Shown piece by piece: positions 1 through 7,882 of a stretch of 64,000 nt of DNA. Where the stretch lies: contig NZ_KE384556.1 of NCBI RefSeq assembly GCF_000426705.1, positions 118,876-182,875 of the forward strand, given 5' to 3'. A model generated the notes under the pieces. It worked only from the letters and a program-made list of their open reading frames with translations. It was not told where the DNA came from and did no database searches. A program made the position numbers and the translations under genes. Each line of letters begins with the position of its first letter. The stretch's first letter is position 1. The stretch comes from Spirochaeta cellobiosiphila DSM 17781 (GTDB lineage: Bacteria > Spirochaetota > Spirochaetia > DSM-17781).

Positions 1-1190
1 ATATTAACAGTCTCAGTGGGACTCTCATCAAAGCGGGCAAAATATCGACCTAGCATTAAGAAATCGGCCCCCATAGCTAAGGCCATAGTCATTTGATAAT
101 CGTAGGTGATCCCTCCATCAGAACAGATAGGAATATAGATACCAGTTCGTTCACAATACGCATCACGAGCAGCTACTACGTCGATCAAAGCAGAAGCTTG
201 TCCCCTACCGATACCCTTTTGCTCACGGGTGATACAAATGGATCCTCCTCCTACACCAACTTTAACAAAATCAGCACCAGCTTCCGCTAGGTAATAGAAA
301 CCAGTAGCATCTACAACATTCCCAGCACCAATTTTGACAGAATCCCCATATTTTTCACGAATGAATTGGATAGTATCCCCTTGGTATTCGCTAAATCCAT
401 CGGAAGAGTCAATACAAAGAATATCCGCGCCTGCTTCTACAACTGCGGGAACACGTTCTTTATAATCATGAGTGTTGATCCCTGCTCCAACACGTAAACG
501 TTTATCATCATCAATGTTTTCAAGTTTGTTCTTATGGTGATCTTCGTAATCCTTTCGGAAGACTAAGAACACAAGACGATCGTCTTCATCAACGATGGGT
601 AGAGAGTTTAATTTATTGTCCCAAATCATGGTATTGGCATCAGTTAAACTTATACCAACCTTACCTACAACTAATTTGGAGAAAGGAGTCATGATATCTT
701 TTGCTTTAGTGTCCATCGAGGTTTTGTGAATGTTATAATCACGTCTAGTAACAATTCCACATAACTTACCCTTAGAAGTCCCGTCTTCTGTGATAACCAC
801 AGTGTGATGTCCCGTTCTTTGACTTAATTCAATGATGTCTGATAGAGAATTATCAGGTCCAAGATTAGAATCAGATGTAACAAAACCAGCTTTATACTGC
901 TTTACTTTCCTAATCATTTCAGCTTGGGTTTCTACAGCTTGGGAGCTATATATAAAGGAGATTCCCCCTTCTTTTGCCAGTGCAATACCCATGCTGTCAT
1001 CTGAAACAGATTGCATAACAGCTGATGTGAGGGGAATGTTTAGATATAACTCCGACTCTTCATTTTTCTTGTGTTTTACCATTGGTGTCTTCAAAGATAC
1101 ATTTTCCCCAACGTGTATCTTTTTCGTCAAATTAGGTAATAATAGAAATTCTGAAAAAGTTCGGGATATATCTGGTAGAATAGTTGCCAT
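1..1190 (-). CDS. guaB: IMP dehydrogenase, 5' part (runs off the left edge)
   Basis: Oxidises IMP to XMP with NAD, the committed step of GTP synthesis, in the cytoplasm. About 396 residues are present and the C-terminus lies outside the window. Visible parts are the N-terminal barrel start ([11 protein letters not shown]), two CBS domains at about residues 95-220 ([13 protein letters not shown]), [10 protein letters not shown], the active-site loop [18 protein letters not shown] with catalytic Cys319, and [20 protein letters not shown]. The sequence resembles Tritrichomonas foetus IMPDH, whose catalytic cysteine is also residue 319, more than the E. coli/Bacillus type, which has a DTAHGH-like motif instead of DSSDGF. 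The ATG at 1190 has GGAG six bases upstream, and an extended -10 (TGATATAAT) lies just beyond it. Confidence 0.95.
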   Translation of the reverse strand, partial: MATILPDISRTFSEFLLLPNLTKKIHVGENVSLKTPMVKHKKNEESELYLNIPLTSAVMQSVSDDSMGIALAKEGGISFIYSSQAVETQAEMIRKVKQYKAGFVTSDSNLGPDNSLSDIIELSQRTGHHTVVITEDGTSKGKLCGIVTRRDYNIHKTSMDTKAKDIMTPFSKLVVGKVGISLTDANTMIWDNKLNSLPIVDEDDRLVFLVFRKDYEDHHKNKLENIDDDKRLRVGAGINTHDYKERVPAVVEAGADILCIDSSDGFSEYQGDTIQFIREKYGDSVKIGAGNVVDATGFYYLAEAGADFVKVGVGGGSICITREQKGIGRGQASALIDVVAARDAYCERTGIYIPICSDGGITYDYQMTMALAMGADFLMLGRYFARFDESPTETVN

Positions 1191-1201
1191 ATTAAACTCC
1201 A

Positions 1202-1212
1202 TGATTATATCA
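1202..1212 (-). promoter_or_regulatory. Extended -10 promoter element of guaB
   Basis: On the minus strand TGATATAAT is a perfect TATAAT (1204-1209) with the upstream TGn extension. It lies about 14 bases before the guaB start codon, with a GGAG ribosome site between. No good -35 box is visible at 16-18 bases, which fits an extended -10 promoter. Confidence 0.5.
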
Positions 1213-1351
1213 GTTGACAGATTATATTCTTGTAGCCATCTATATACAAGGGATACAATTGGATAGCATTAAACAAATTAATGAGTAATGTTGTCAATGC
1301 GATACTTCAAGTAATACTTCATTATTGAAAAGTAGACAAAAGGGATGATCA

Positions 1352-2695
1352 TTAGTATTTGAGAATCCTTCCCCATGTTGGGTATAGTGTGACACTTACG
1401 TTATAACCATCAGAGTGAAAGCTGTCACCTGTATTTAACAGATCTATGAAGTAGTTAGAACCTTTGACAGGTAAGTTGATAGTCTTCACGTTGTCATCTA
1501 TATTGATCAATACTAAAATGCGTTCTTCTTTTGTTACTCTCGTAAAAGCTAAAACTGTGGATTCAATATGAATAGACTTGTACGTACCTATTTGTAATGC
1601 GGGATGATGCTTTCTAATAGTTATTAATCTTTTTACTGTATTTAGTATATGTTCATCCCTAAATTGCTTTTCAATTTCTTCCTTTGTAGGACGTAGTGCT
1701 ATATCACTGGTGTCTGTTCTTTTTCCAGGTATCCCCCACTCACTTCCGTAATATAGAGAGGGGACCCCTGGCATAGTGAATAAAATGATATAAGAGGTAT
1801 GAATCCATTGTGGCTTCTTAACAAGACTGGCGATGCGATTCACATCATGATTATCCACAAAATTATACAAGGTCTTCCCCTTATAAATACCTTCTGAACC
1901 AAACTGGCGACCTAAAGAATGGGCAATTTCAAAGAGATTGCGATCATTATGGGAGGAATATATACCCTTAAAGCATTCGTAGTTAGTAACAGATTCATAA
2001 TTACTTTGGTCAATATATTGCCCATAATCACCATGAATCACTTCATATAGAAAATAAAAATCCTCCCGCATTACACGGATAAAACTTTTTAAATCCTTTA
2101 AAAAAGCTCTATCAAGAGAATAGGCAACATCAAATCGAATCCCATCTATATCAAATAGTTCTATCCATTGTTTTACTGCACCAAAGATATGATTTCGCAA
2201 GTCTTGGTTGTTTAAATTGAGTTTAACAAGACTATGGTGACCTTCCCAACCTTCATAAGCAAAAGGTTCTCCATCTGGGCCTGTTTTATTAAAATCAATA
2301 CCAGCGAACCAATCAACATATTGGGACTCTTTTCCATTGGATATCAAATCTTTAAAGGCCCAGAACTCTTTACCTACATGATTAAAGACACCATCCAATA
2401 TGATATTTATTCCTTTAGCCTTTATATGCTGACATAATTCTCTAAATTCCTCATTAGAACCTAAACGAGGATCGATTGTATACCAGTCAATAGTGTCATA
2501 ACCATGATAGGTAGAGTGAAAAACCGGACCGAGGTATAAGGCCTCAATACCAATATTCTCCAGATGACTAAGCCACGATTCAACTTTTTTCAAGGGTTTT
2601 GCCTCTAGCTCAGAATAAGCGTTCCTGTTAAGACTGCTACAAAAACCTAAAGGATAAAGGTGATAAAACGTTTTACTATTCCAATTAATTGCCAT
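1352..2695 (-). CDS. GH13 alpha-amylase-family glycoside hydrolase, cytoplasmic
   Basis: A 447-residue alpha-amylase-fold enzyme predicted to cleave alpha-glucosidic bonds in short maltooligosaccharides or related glucans. The four GH13 regions are in order: region I DGVFNH (101-106), region II GIRFDV with nucleophile Asp189, region III with acid/base Glu218 (YEVI), and region IV VDNHD with Asp284. There is no signal peptide, so it acts in the cytoplasm and its substrate must be imported. It starts at an ATG 8 bases after GGAGGAG. It lies 50 bp downstream of a TetR regulator on the same strand, with an 18-bp palindrome in the gap. The exact substrate (maltodextrin, cyclodextrin, trehalose-like) cannot be read from the sequence. 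Confidence 0.88.
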   Translation of the reverse strand: MAINWNSKTFYHLYPLGFCSSLNRNAYSELEAKPLKKVESWLSHLENIGIEALYLGPVFHSTYHGYDTIDWYTIDPRLGSNEEFRELCQHIKAKGINIILDGVFNHVGKEFWAFKDLISNGKESQYVDWFAGIDFNKTGPDGEPFAYEGWEGHHSLVKLNLNNQDLRNHIFGAVKQWIELFDIDGIRFDVAYSLDRAFLKDLKSFIRVMREDFYFLYEVIHGDYGQYIDQSNYESVTNYECFKGIYSSHNDRNLFEIAHSLGRQFGSEGIYKGKTLYNFVDNHDVNRIASLVKKPQWIHTSYIILFTMPGVPSLYYGSEWGIPGKRTDTSDIALRPTKEEIEKQFRDEHILNTVKRLITIRKHHPALQIGTYKSIHIESTVLAFTRVTKEERILVLINIDDNVKTINLPVKGSNYFIDLLNTGDSFHSDGYNVSVTLYPTWGRILKY

Positions 2696-2709
2696 TATGC
2701 TCCTCCTTA

Positions 2710-2727
2710 ATACCTACCGGTAGGTAT
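2710..2727. promoter_or_regulatory. 18-bp perfect palindrome, probable TetR operator before the amylase
   Basis: ATACCTACCGGTAGGTAT is a perfect 18-bp palindrome. It sits between the TetR stop codon and the amylase ribosome site. Half sites of the ATACC/GGTAT type recur in the palindrome upstream of tetR, although the spacing differs. It is likely bound by the adjacent regulator, or by another TetR protein, and would control the amylase separately. Confidence 0.6.
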
Positions 2728-2745
2728 ACAAATAAATTAAAAAAA

Positions 2746-3312
2746 TTAAGAATATATACCATGAAGAAATTGATGCAAAACACGATAAAGTAAATCTTCC
2801 TCAGTGTACTCAAATGATGAATGTATCAACTTAATATAAGTTTCAACCATTCCTAAGAACGTAGATCCATAAATAACAGATCTATTACCTATGTTTCCAT
2901 GATCTTTTGCAATATCAGCAAATAGTTGCCTGGCGATATCTGATTCCCTATCAGAAAATGATTTTACTAATAAATATGAGTCACTTTGTTCAGGCATCGC
3001 TGACATGCTTTTGTAGAGATAATATAAATAAGGATCATTTGTTGAGAAATTTTGATAACTAAGCACAGTGGCTCTTAGGGTACCCATTACATCACCTGCA
3101 TACTGTGTGATATCAGCCAGACCTTCTAAAAACGGGGTAAACTCTTCTTTTAGAATGGCTTCCATAAGACCCTTTTTACTAGAAAAATAGTAATATAGAG
3201 TAGGCTTTGAGATGCCACATTCATCAACTATCTGTTGAATACCTACATTCTCATAGCTTCGTCGACTGAATAGCTTTGTGGCAACCTGCTTTATCTTATC
3301 CCGATTATCCAT
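2746..3312 (-). CDS. TetR/AcrR family transcriptional regulator
   Basis: A 188-residue one-component regulator. The N-terminal helix-turn-helix is typical (KIKQVATKLFSRRSYENVGI, then DECGISKPTLYYYFSSKKGL at about residues 27-50). The C-terminal ligand-binding half is not diagnostic. It is upstream of, and probably co-transcribed with, the GH13 amylase, so it may sense a sugar-related ligand; this is inference. The start codon abuts a 32-bp inverted repeat, has no Shine-Dalgarno, and lies 7 bases after a -10 box, suggesting a leaderless transcript repressed by its own product. Confidence 0.93.
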   Translation of the reverse strand: MDNRDKIKQVATKLFSRRSYENVGIQQIVDECGISKPTLYYYFSSKKGLMEAILKEEFTPFLEGLADITQYAGDVMGTLRATVLSYQNFSTNDPYLYYLYKSMSAMPEQSDSYLLVKSFSDRESDIARQLFADIAKDHGNIGNRSVIYGSTFLGMVETYIKLIHSSFEYTEEDLLYRVLHQFLHGIYS

Positions 3313-3344
3313 ACAATCAATATACCGTTCGGTATATTGATTGT
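3313..3344. promoter_or_regulatory. 32-bp inverted repeat, autoregulatory TetR operator
   Basis: Two perfect 15-bp arms (ACAATCAATATACCG and its complement) are separated by TT. The core ATACCGTTCGGTAT is a common TetR-family operator form. The repeat fills the space from the -35 box to the tetR start codon, so binding would block RNA polymerase. Confidence 0.8.
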
Positions 3345-3347
3345 CAA
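3319..3347 (-). promoter_or_regulatory. tetR promoter, predicted leaderless
   Basis: The minus strand carries a consensus -35 TTGACA (3342-3347), a 17-bp spacer, and -10 TATATT (3319-3324). The ATG begins 7 bases beyond the -10, where transcription would normally start. The operator arms overlap both boxes. Confidence 0.7.
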
Positions 3348-3458
3348 ATACAAATAGATTTTTTGTTCTTATGCTTTGTTATTTAATGGCAACGACTAAA
3401 CTAAGATTAAAAATGGTAATACATTTAAACAAGAGATACCAAAAACTAATTCTAAAAC

Positions 3459-4742
3459 TCACTTACTAGAAATTTTAATTCCTTTTGCTGTGGTATCTAG
3501 ATCAATTGCATCTTGTGCAAAATAGCTTTGGCTAACATAACCATCATAATTAACCGTCCATGCATCTATCAAATGCGAGCCATCTAATCGATCTAGGGAA
3601 TAAATATCAACAAGTTGATAGATTACAAGTCTTACCTCTTCTGTAGTTCCTGTGAAATCGACTTTTTTTGTATACGTTCTGATTTGATCCTTAGAGTATG
3701 TATTTACAAGTGTAATATCTGTTGATGTGTTACTACTAAAACTTTGACCATAAGTATTCTTAGTATTATTACTTGTGTATTCTGCTTCACCTGTAACACT
3801 CCAACCGGTTGAAATAGTTTTCTGAGTAGTTATGGAAGTAGAGTTATGTACACCTTTTTCTATTTTATACTCTTGTGTAACTACGGAAGAGTAAGGATTA
3901 AATGTATAATCAAAACGTTTATACCAGGCTTGTTTTCTCTTTAACACATAGTAAGGAGTTTCTCTTAATTGTTGATTTTTTGAATATAGAGGATCATCTA
4001 TAAGTACATAAGGTATTAAACCTTCTCCCACTAAGGTAGTATTTAAATAATGGTCTAGATGAACAGATATATTTGATAGTCGGACTGGTGGTTGTTCAAT
4101 TTTGAATAAAGATTCAGGATGAGTTTCATCTAACTTAAATCCGTTCATCGCAGATAAAGTATATAGTTTTTCCACTCTAAATTGCTGGTTATCATTCCCT
4201 GAATAATTACCCATATATAAGTTATTTTTCTTCCTAGACGGTTTATTAAATGGATTCTTATTCCCACTGGAATTACAAAGATCAAATACTTTATTATTGC
4301 GGCATGGTGATTCAATATGATACAGATTACCAGAACCTTTAATAAGTCTAAATTCTTGATTATTATTCAAGGTAACATTGTCATAAGCATAAAGGTTGTT
4401 ACTATGATGAACATCTAGGACACCAGAGTTACTTCTTGACACTATATAATTTAAATTACTACCAATAGATACTGGCATGATTAACCATTGTTGATTAGAA
4501 CCTTTATGATAATCACTATTTCCATATACATTATTTTGACTACTGGACTTATCTAAGGCTCTGTTCTTCTGTTTTTCAACAATTCCATAGTAATTAAAAT
4601 AATAATCAGATAATCCTCTGTTATCTGATACTCTTGAGTTTGAATAATCAGATTCTGTTGAATCTTCTTTGACTTCCAAACCCATATCACATCCTACTAC
4701 AAATAGTAAAAATAAGATCAAAGATGATACTTTCATTTTCAT
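3459..4742 (-). CDS. Lipoprotein with beta-trefoil lectin-like repeats and a possible aerolysin-like C-terminal half
   Basis: A 427-residue surface or periplasmic lipoprotein: hydrophobic signal and lipobox VVGC with Cys18. Residues about 75-195 contain ricin-type trefoil repeats, seen as repeated Q-x-W/F positions (QQWLIMPV, QEFRLIKG, QQFRVEKL) each preceded by N- and D-rich loops. Residues about 200-427 have long beta-strand stretches very rich in Ser, Thr and Asn (TTQKTISTGWSVTGEAEYTS, FSSNTSTDITLVNTYS). This alternating pattern resembles the stem region of aerolysin/ETX-type beta-pore proteins. Trefoil plus pore-module proteins are known in fungal lectins such as LSL. The lectin assignment is moderate and the pore-module assignment is tentative. 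An AGGAG lies upstream of the ATG. Confidence 0.6.
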   Translation of the reverse strand: MKMKVSSLILFLLFVVGCDMGLEVKEDSTESDYSNSRVSDNRGLSDYYFNYYGIVEKQKNRALDKSSSQNNVYGNSDYHKGSNQQWLIMPVSIGSNLNYIVSRSNSGVLDVHHSNNLYAYDNVTLNNNQEFRLIKGSGNLYHIESPCRNNKVFDLCNSSGNKNPFNKPSRKKNNLYMGNYSGNDNQQFRVEKLYTLSAMNGFKLDETHPESLFKIEQPPVRLSNISVHLDHYLNTTLVGEGLIPYVLIDDPLYSKNQQLRETPYYVLKRKQAWYKRFDYTFNPYSSVVTQEYKIEKGVHNSTSITTQKTISTGWSVTGEAEYTSNNTKNTYGQSFSSNTSTDITLVNTYSKDQIRTYTKKVDFTGTTEEVRLVIYQLVDIYSLDRLDGSHLIDAWTVNYDGYVSQSYFAQDAIDLDTTAKGIKISSK

Positions 4743-5127
4743 TTACTTTCTCTCCTACTTAATAAAAATATGTTTTGGTATCTCTATGGATTTATTTTTG
4801 CTTTATCATGGATATTTTACATCACCCAAAAAGGGTGGTTTTTATTTTATTTCTACATTCTGATAACATCTTAGATCGGAAATAAGTAAATATGACAATG
4901 TTAATATCAATAAGCAGGTTTTATTACAACCAATCATAATCTGCATACATATTACACAATAATTGTAATTATAGAATATTATTTCTCTATTCCGTAAAAT
5001 ACTTACTCTTAACGTGTATATTTATGCTCATTATTAACAAGGAATCATTGACTCATTTAAGGATTTTAAGTAGGAATAAATAATTTTTACTAATAATCTA
5101 ATGGTTTGCAAGAGGAGGATGATTCCT
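4743..5127. other. AT-rich divergent intergenic region
   Basis: About 385 bp between the lipoprotein gene and the divergently transcribed synthase. It holds an orphan hairpin at 4821-4846 (listed separately) and a candidate -35 TTGACT at 5048-5053 for the synthase with a poor -10. The small open frame at 4669-4863 has no ribosome site and overlaps the lipoprotein start, so I see no gene. Confidence 0.5.
4821..4851 (+). terminator. Terminator-like hairpin with T-rich tail, no upstream plus-strand gene
   Basis: ATCACCC, a five-A loop, GGGTGGT, then a T-rich tract. The stem is six to seven pairs including a G-T pair. It is oriented to stop plus-strand transcription, yet no plus-strand gene precedes it, so it may guard against antisense reading or belong to a small RNA. 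Confidence 0.35.
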
Positions 5128-6915
5128 ATGATATTAGACAGTAGAGGGACTAATGAGTCATTAAGTCCGAATTACTACTCTGACCAATTTTCTTATACGT
5201 CTGTTCCCAAAATAGTTTTTGATAACATCATGGTCCCCATGAATCTACCTCAAGAGATATGGATTACAGATACAACTTTTAGAGATGGCCAACAGGCAAA
5301 AGAACCTTATACACCTGCACAAATTGAACATATATTCAAATTGTTGAGCCGTTTAGGGGGGCCACAGGGGATTATACGCCAGACTGAATTTTTTCTATAC
5401 TCCAAAAAAGATAAGAAAGCTGTAGAAAAGTGTCTTAACCTTGATCTTCCTTTTCCTGAGATAACCGGTTGGATCAGAGCCGTCGAAGAAGACCTCCAAC
5501 TTGTAAAGCAATTTGAATTAAAAGAGACAGGGATTCTTACTTCCGTTTCAGATTATCACATTTATATGAAACTCAAATCTAATCGCAAAAAAACAATGGA
5601 AAGTTATCTTAAAGTTGTCAAAAACGCTTTAGACAATGAGATTACCCCTCGCTGTCATTTTGAGGATATTACAAGAGCGGACTTTTATGGCTTTGTATTA
5701 CCTTTTGCAGAAGAATTAAAGAAATTGTCAGAAGAAGTAAAAGGACCTGTCAAAATCCGCCTTTGCGACACAATGGGATTTGGATTAGCTTGGCCTGGTG
5801 TAGCACTACCTAGATCCATTCCCAAGATGATTCATTTATTAACTCATGAAGTTGGTATTCCCTCTACGTCCTTGGAATGGCATGGACATAATGATTTTCA
5901 CAAAGTTCATGCCAATGCCAGTTCTGCCTGGTTATATGGAGTATCCTCCCTCAATGCCAGTCTTTTTGGTATTGGTGAAAGGACAGGGAATCCCCCCTTG
6001 GAAGCTGCTTTGGTCGAATATTGGGGACTGAAAGGAAATTCAGATGGGATGGATTTGCATATCCTTAAGGAATTAAGCGAGTATTACCAAGATGTAATCA
6101 AATACCCTATCCCTGATAATATGCCCTTTGTTGGTAAAGACTTTAATACAACAAGAGCAGGTATTCATGCAGATGGCTTAATCAAGAATGAACAAATCTA
6201 CAACATTTTTGATACAAAAAGCATTCTAAATCGCCCCATTACGACAGTCGTAACAGATAAGTCAGGGGTTGCTGGTATAGCTCGTTGGATTAATGAAAAT
6301 AGTCCTCTCATTCTAAAAGGGGAACTAAAGCCTATATCCAAGAATCATCCTTGTGTTCGTCTTATTAATGCTTGGGTGGTAGAACAATTTGAAAATGGTA
6401 GAACAACGAGCATCTCTTCAAAAGAACTAAAGACAAAAGTTAAACGCTATTTGCCAAACTATTACCAATCTAATCTTAATAAGGAGATAGCCACAGCTCA
6501 AAGTGTGGCTTGTAACATCAGTGCTAATCTTTGTCATGTACTAGAACAAGCAGATATTACCGACTGGGATGATTTGATCGAAGAATTTATTAAAATTGAA
6601 GGAACTATTCAATTGACAACAGTAGTTGATCATCAAGGATTACGTGTCACCGATTATTATACCAATAAAGGAGAGAGACTAAAATTCAAACCTCTCAAGT
6701 CTAAGAGTTTTGATAAACGTCCGTGGTTTGAGTCTGTTAGAGACACAAACAAAGTATATGTATCTGACTTGTATTTCTCAGAATATACAGAAAAATTAAT
6801 TATTACCGTGGCTTACCCTCTTATCAAGCCACGAGAAAGTCAATGTTATCATATTCTTGATGTAGACTTTGTATTTGACATGCTCAACAGTCTAGCTATA
6901 GAAGAAGACTCCTAA
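5128..6915 (+). CDS. HMGL-family acyltransferase (Re-citrate/homocitrate synthase-like) with C-terminal Cache-like domain
   Basis: A 595-residue protein of the DRE-TIM metallolyase family, which condenses acyl-CoA with a 2-oxoacid. The barrel carries ITDTTFRDGQQAKEPYT, the RQTEFFLYSKKDK segment, and the metal-binding and loop motif WHGHNDFHKVHANA followed by GIGERTGNPPLEA. The TFRDGQQ/RQTEFFLY signature matches the clade holding proven and proposed Re-citrate synthases of anaerobes; the assignment to citrate is inference. The last ~120 residues (GLRVTDYYTN, RPWFESV, YVSDLYFSEYTEKLIITVAY) look like a Cache-type sensor fold and are not part of a normal synthase. The start at 5128 is chosen because AGAGGAGG ends nine bases before it; the upstream in-frame ATG at 5101 has no such site. 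Confidence 0.7.
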   Translation: MILDSRGTNESLSPNYYSDQFSYTSVPKIVFDNIMVPMNLPQEIWITDTTFRDGQQAKEPYTPAQIEHIFKLLSRLGGPQGIIRQTEFFLYSKKDKKAVEKCLNLDLPFPEITGWIRAVEEDLQLVKQFELKETGILTSVSDYHIYMKLKSNRKKTMESYLKVVKNALDNEITPRCHFEDITRADFYGFVLPFAEELKKLSEEVKGPVKIRLCDTMGFGLAWPGVALPRSIPKMIHLLTHEVGIPSTSLEWHGHNDFHKVHANASSAWLYGVSSLNASLFGIGERTGNPPLEAALVEYWGLKGNSDGMDLHILKELSEYYQDVIKYPIPDNMPFVGKDFNTTRAGIHADGLIKNEQIYNIFDTKSILNRPITTVVTDKSGVAGIARWINENSPLILKGELKPISKNHPCVRLINAWVVEQFENGRTTSISSKELKTKVKRYLPNYYQSNLNKEIATAQSVACNISANLCHVLEQADITDWDDLIEEFIKIEGTIQLTTVVDHQGLRVTDYYTNKGERLKFKPLKSKSFDKRPWFESVRDTNKVYVSDLYFSEYTEKLIITVAYPLIKPRESQCYHILDVDFVFDMLNSLAIEEDS

Positions 6916-7305
6916 TTACTTTTGAGAAGGCAGGGTTACATCCCCTGTCTTGCTATCAACCACTATAGCATGTCGCAAATAGGCATAATAAGTTTTATAA
7001 GGATAGTTATCGCGACAAATATAGTAGTATCTACCACTTTTTAAAAGATAATCCCTAAAGATACCTTTATCAGCGGGATATTGACGCACCTGGTTGCGTA
7101 TATCATAAGTTAAACCTATATGAGGTTTAGCCAATTCATATGCTTCTTCAGGACTTATATTAACATCCGCTACCTCACGAAACCCCGCTTCCGCAGTACC
7201 AATAAAGAGGACTTCATGAAAAATACTTGGCCTACTTATCCAAACACCACAGGTAGTCAACACAAAAATAAAGGGAGCCAATAACAATAATGCTATTTGT
7301 TTCAT
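6916..7305 (-). CDS. Small exported hypothetical protein, possible lipoprotein
   Basis: A 129-residue protein I do not recognise. A hydrophobic N-terminus (residues 2-18) ends in VLTTCG, which could be a relaxed spirochaetal lipobox. The remainder is hydrophilic with many aromatic residues (RYYYICRDNYPYKTYYAYLR) and ends with DSKTGDVTLPSQK, reminiscent of PepSY/YpeB-like tails (VDSKTGEV). Its stop codon abuts the stop of the convergent synthase with no spacer and no terminator. The ATG has no Shine-Dalgarno; TATACT lies eight bases upstream, so the message may be leaderless. Confidence 0.65.
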   Translation of the reverse strand: MKQIALLLLAPFIFVLTTCGVWISRPSIFHEVLFIGTAEAGFREVADVNISPEEAYELAKPHIGLTYDIRNQVRQYPADKGIFRDYLLKSGRYYYICRDNYPYKTYYAYLRHAIVVDSKTGDVTLPSQK

Positions 7306-7492
7306 GACACTAAGTATAACATATATTTTTTATTAAATATCTATTAATAGGGTAATTAGCCCTTTAACTTAATACGCAAGTAGTATATAGTTCGGATTGT
7401 GTTTATAGAGTTAAGTATTATTTTTCCAGTATCCTTGTCGTTTTTAATTGTCCCAATTACTAATCATCAGCGTATATGGTCTAAGGTATTAC

Positions 7493-7509
7493 TTTGTTTA
7501 TTAAACAAA
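7493..7509. promoter_or_regulatory. 17-bp palindrome in the leader of the RRM gene
   Basis: TTTGTTTA and TAAACAAA flank a single T, 38 bases upstream of the RRM-protein start. It lies in an AT-rich leader of 241 bp without other genes. It could be an operator or a small RNA hairpin; no partner is evident. Confidence 0.35.
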
Positions 7510-7546
7510 AATTTTATCCCGGGAATACCGGTAAGAAGGAGTAGCA

Positions 7547-7828
7547 ATGTCTACAAAGTTATATGTTGGTAACATGAATTTTAAAGTAGTTGAGGATGAT
7601 TTAGGCGAATTATTTGCCCAATATGGTGATGTTGAAAACGTTAAGATTATCACAGACCGAGAAACATACCGATCAAAAGGTTTTGGTTTCGTAGAAATGG
7701 CTCAGCAAGAAGAAGCTGAAAAAGCAATCCAAGAGCTTAATGAAGCAGAATGGATGGACAGAAAATTGGTTGTTAACCTTGCTCGTGAAAAGAACGATCG
7801 ACCAAGAAACAACAACTACAGATATTAA
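7547..7828 (+). CDS. Single-RRM RNA-binding protein
   Basis: A 93-residue cytoplasmic protein consisting of one RNA-recognition motif and a short tail. RNP2 is LYVGNM (residues 5-10) and RNP1 is KGFGFVEM (about 44-51), with the expected beta-alpha-beta spacing; the tail REKNDRPRNNNYRY is basic and Asn-rich. Bacterial single-RRM proteins of this size are known in cyanobacteria, where several are cold-inducible, and in scattered other phyla. They bind RNA without strong sequence specificity. The gene stands alone, with GAAGGAG seven bases before the ATG and a strong terminator behind. Confidence 0.93.
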   Translation: MSTKLYVGNMNFKVVEDDLGELFAQYGDVENVKIITDRETYRSKGFGFVEMAQQEEAEKAIQELNEAEWMDRKLVVNLAREKNDRPRNNNYRY

Positions 7829-7851
7829 TCAATATTGGTTAAACAGTAAGG

Positions 7852-7882
7852 AACAGCCGGACGTATCCGGCTGTTTTTTTAT
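7852..7882 (+). terminator. Rho-independent terminator of the RRM gene
   Basis: AACAGCCGGA, loop CGTA, TCCGGCTGTT: ten perfect pairs followed by a run of T. It lies 24 bp after the stop codon and overlaps the last codons of the convergent DinB-family gene. Confidence 0.92.

Noticed and set aside
832..1266. 144-residue plus-strand frame
   Set aside because: It is antisense to IMP dehydrogenase, which has strong family motifs, and has no ribosome site.
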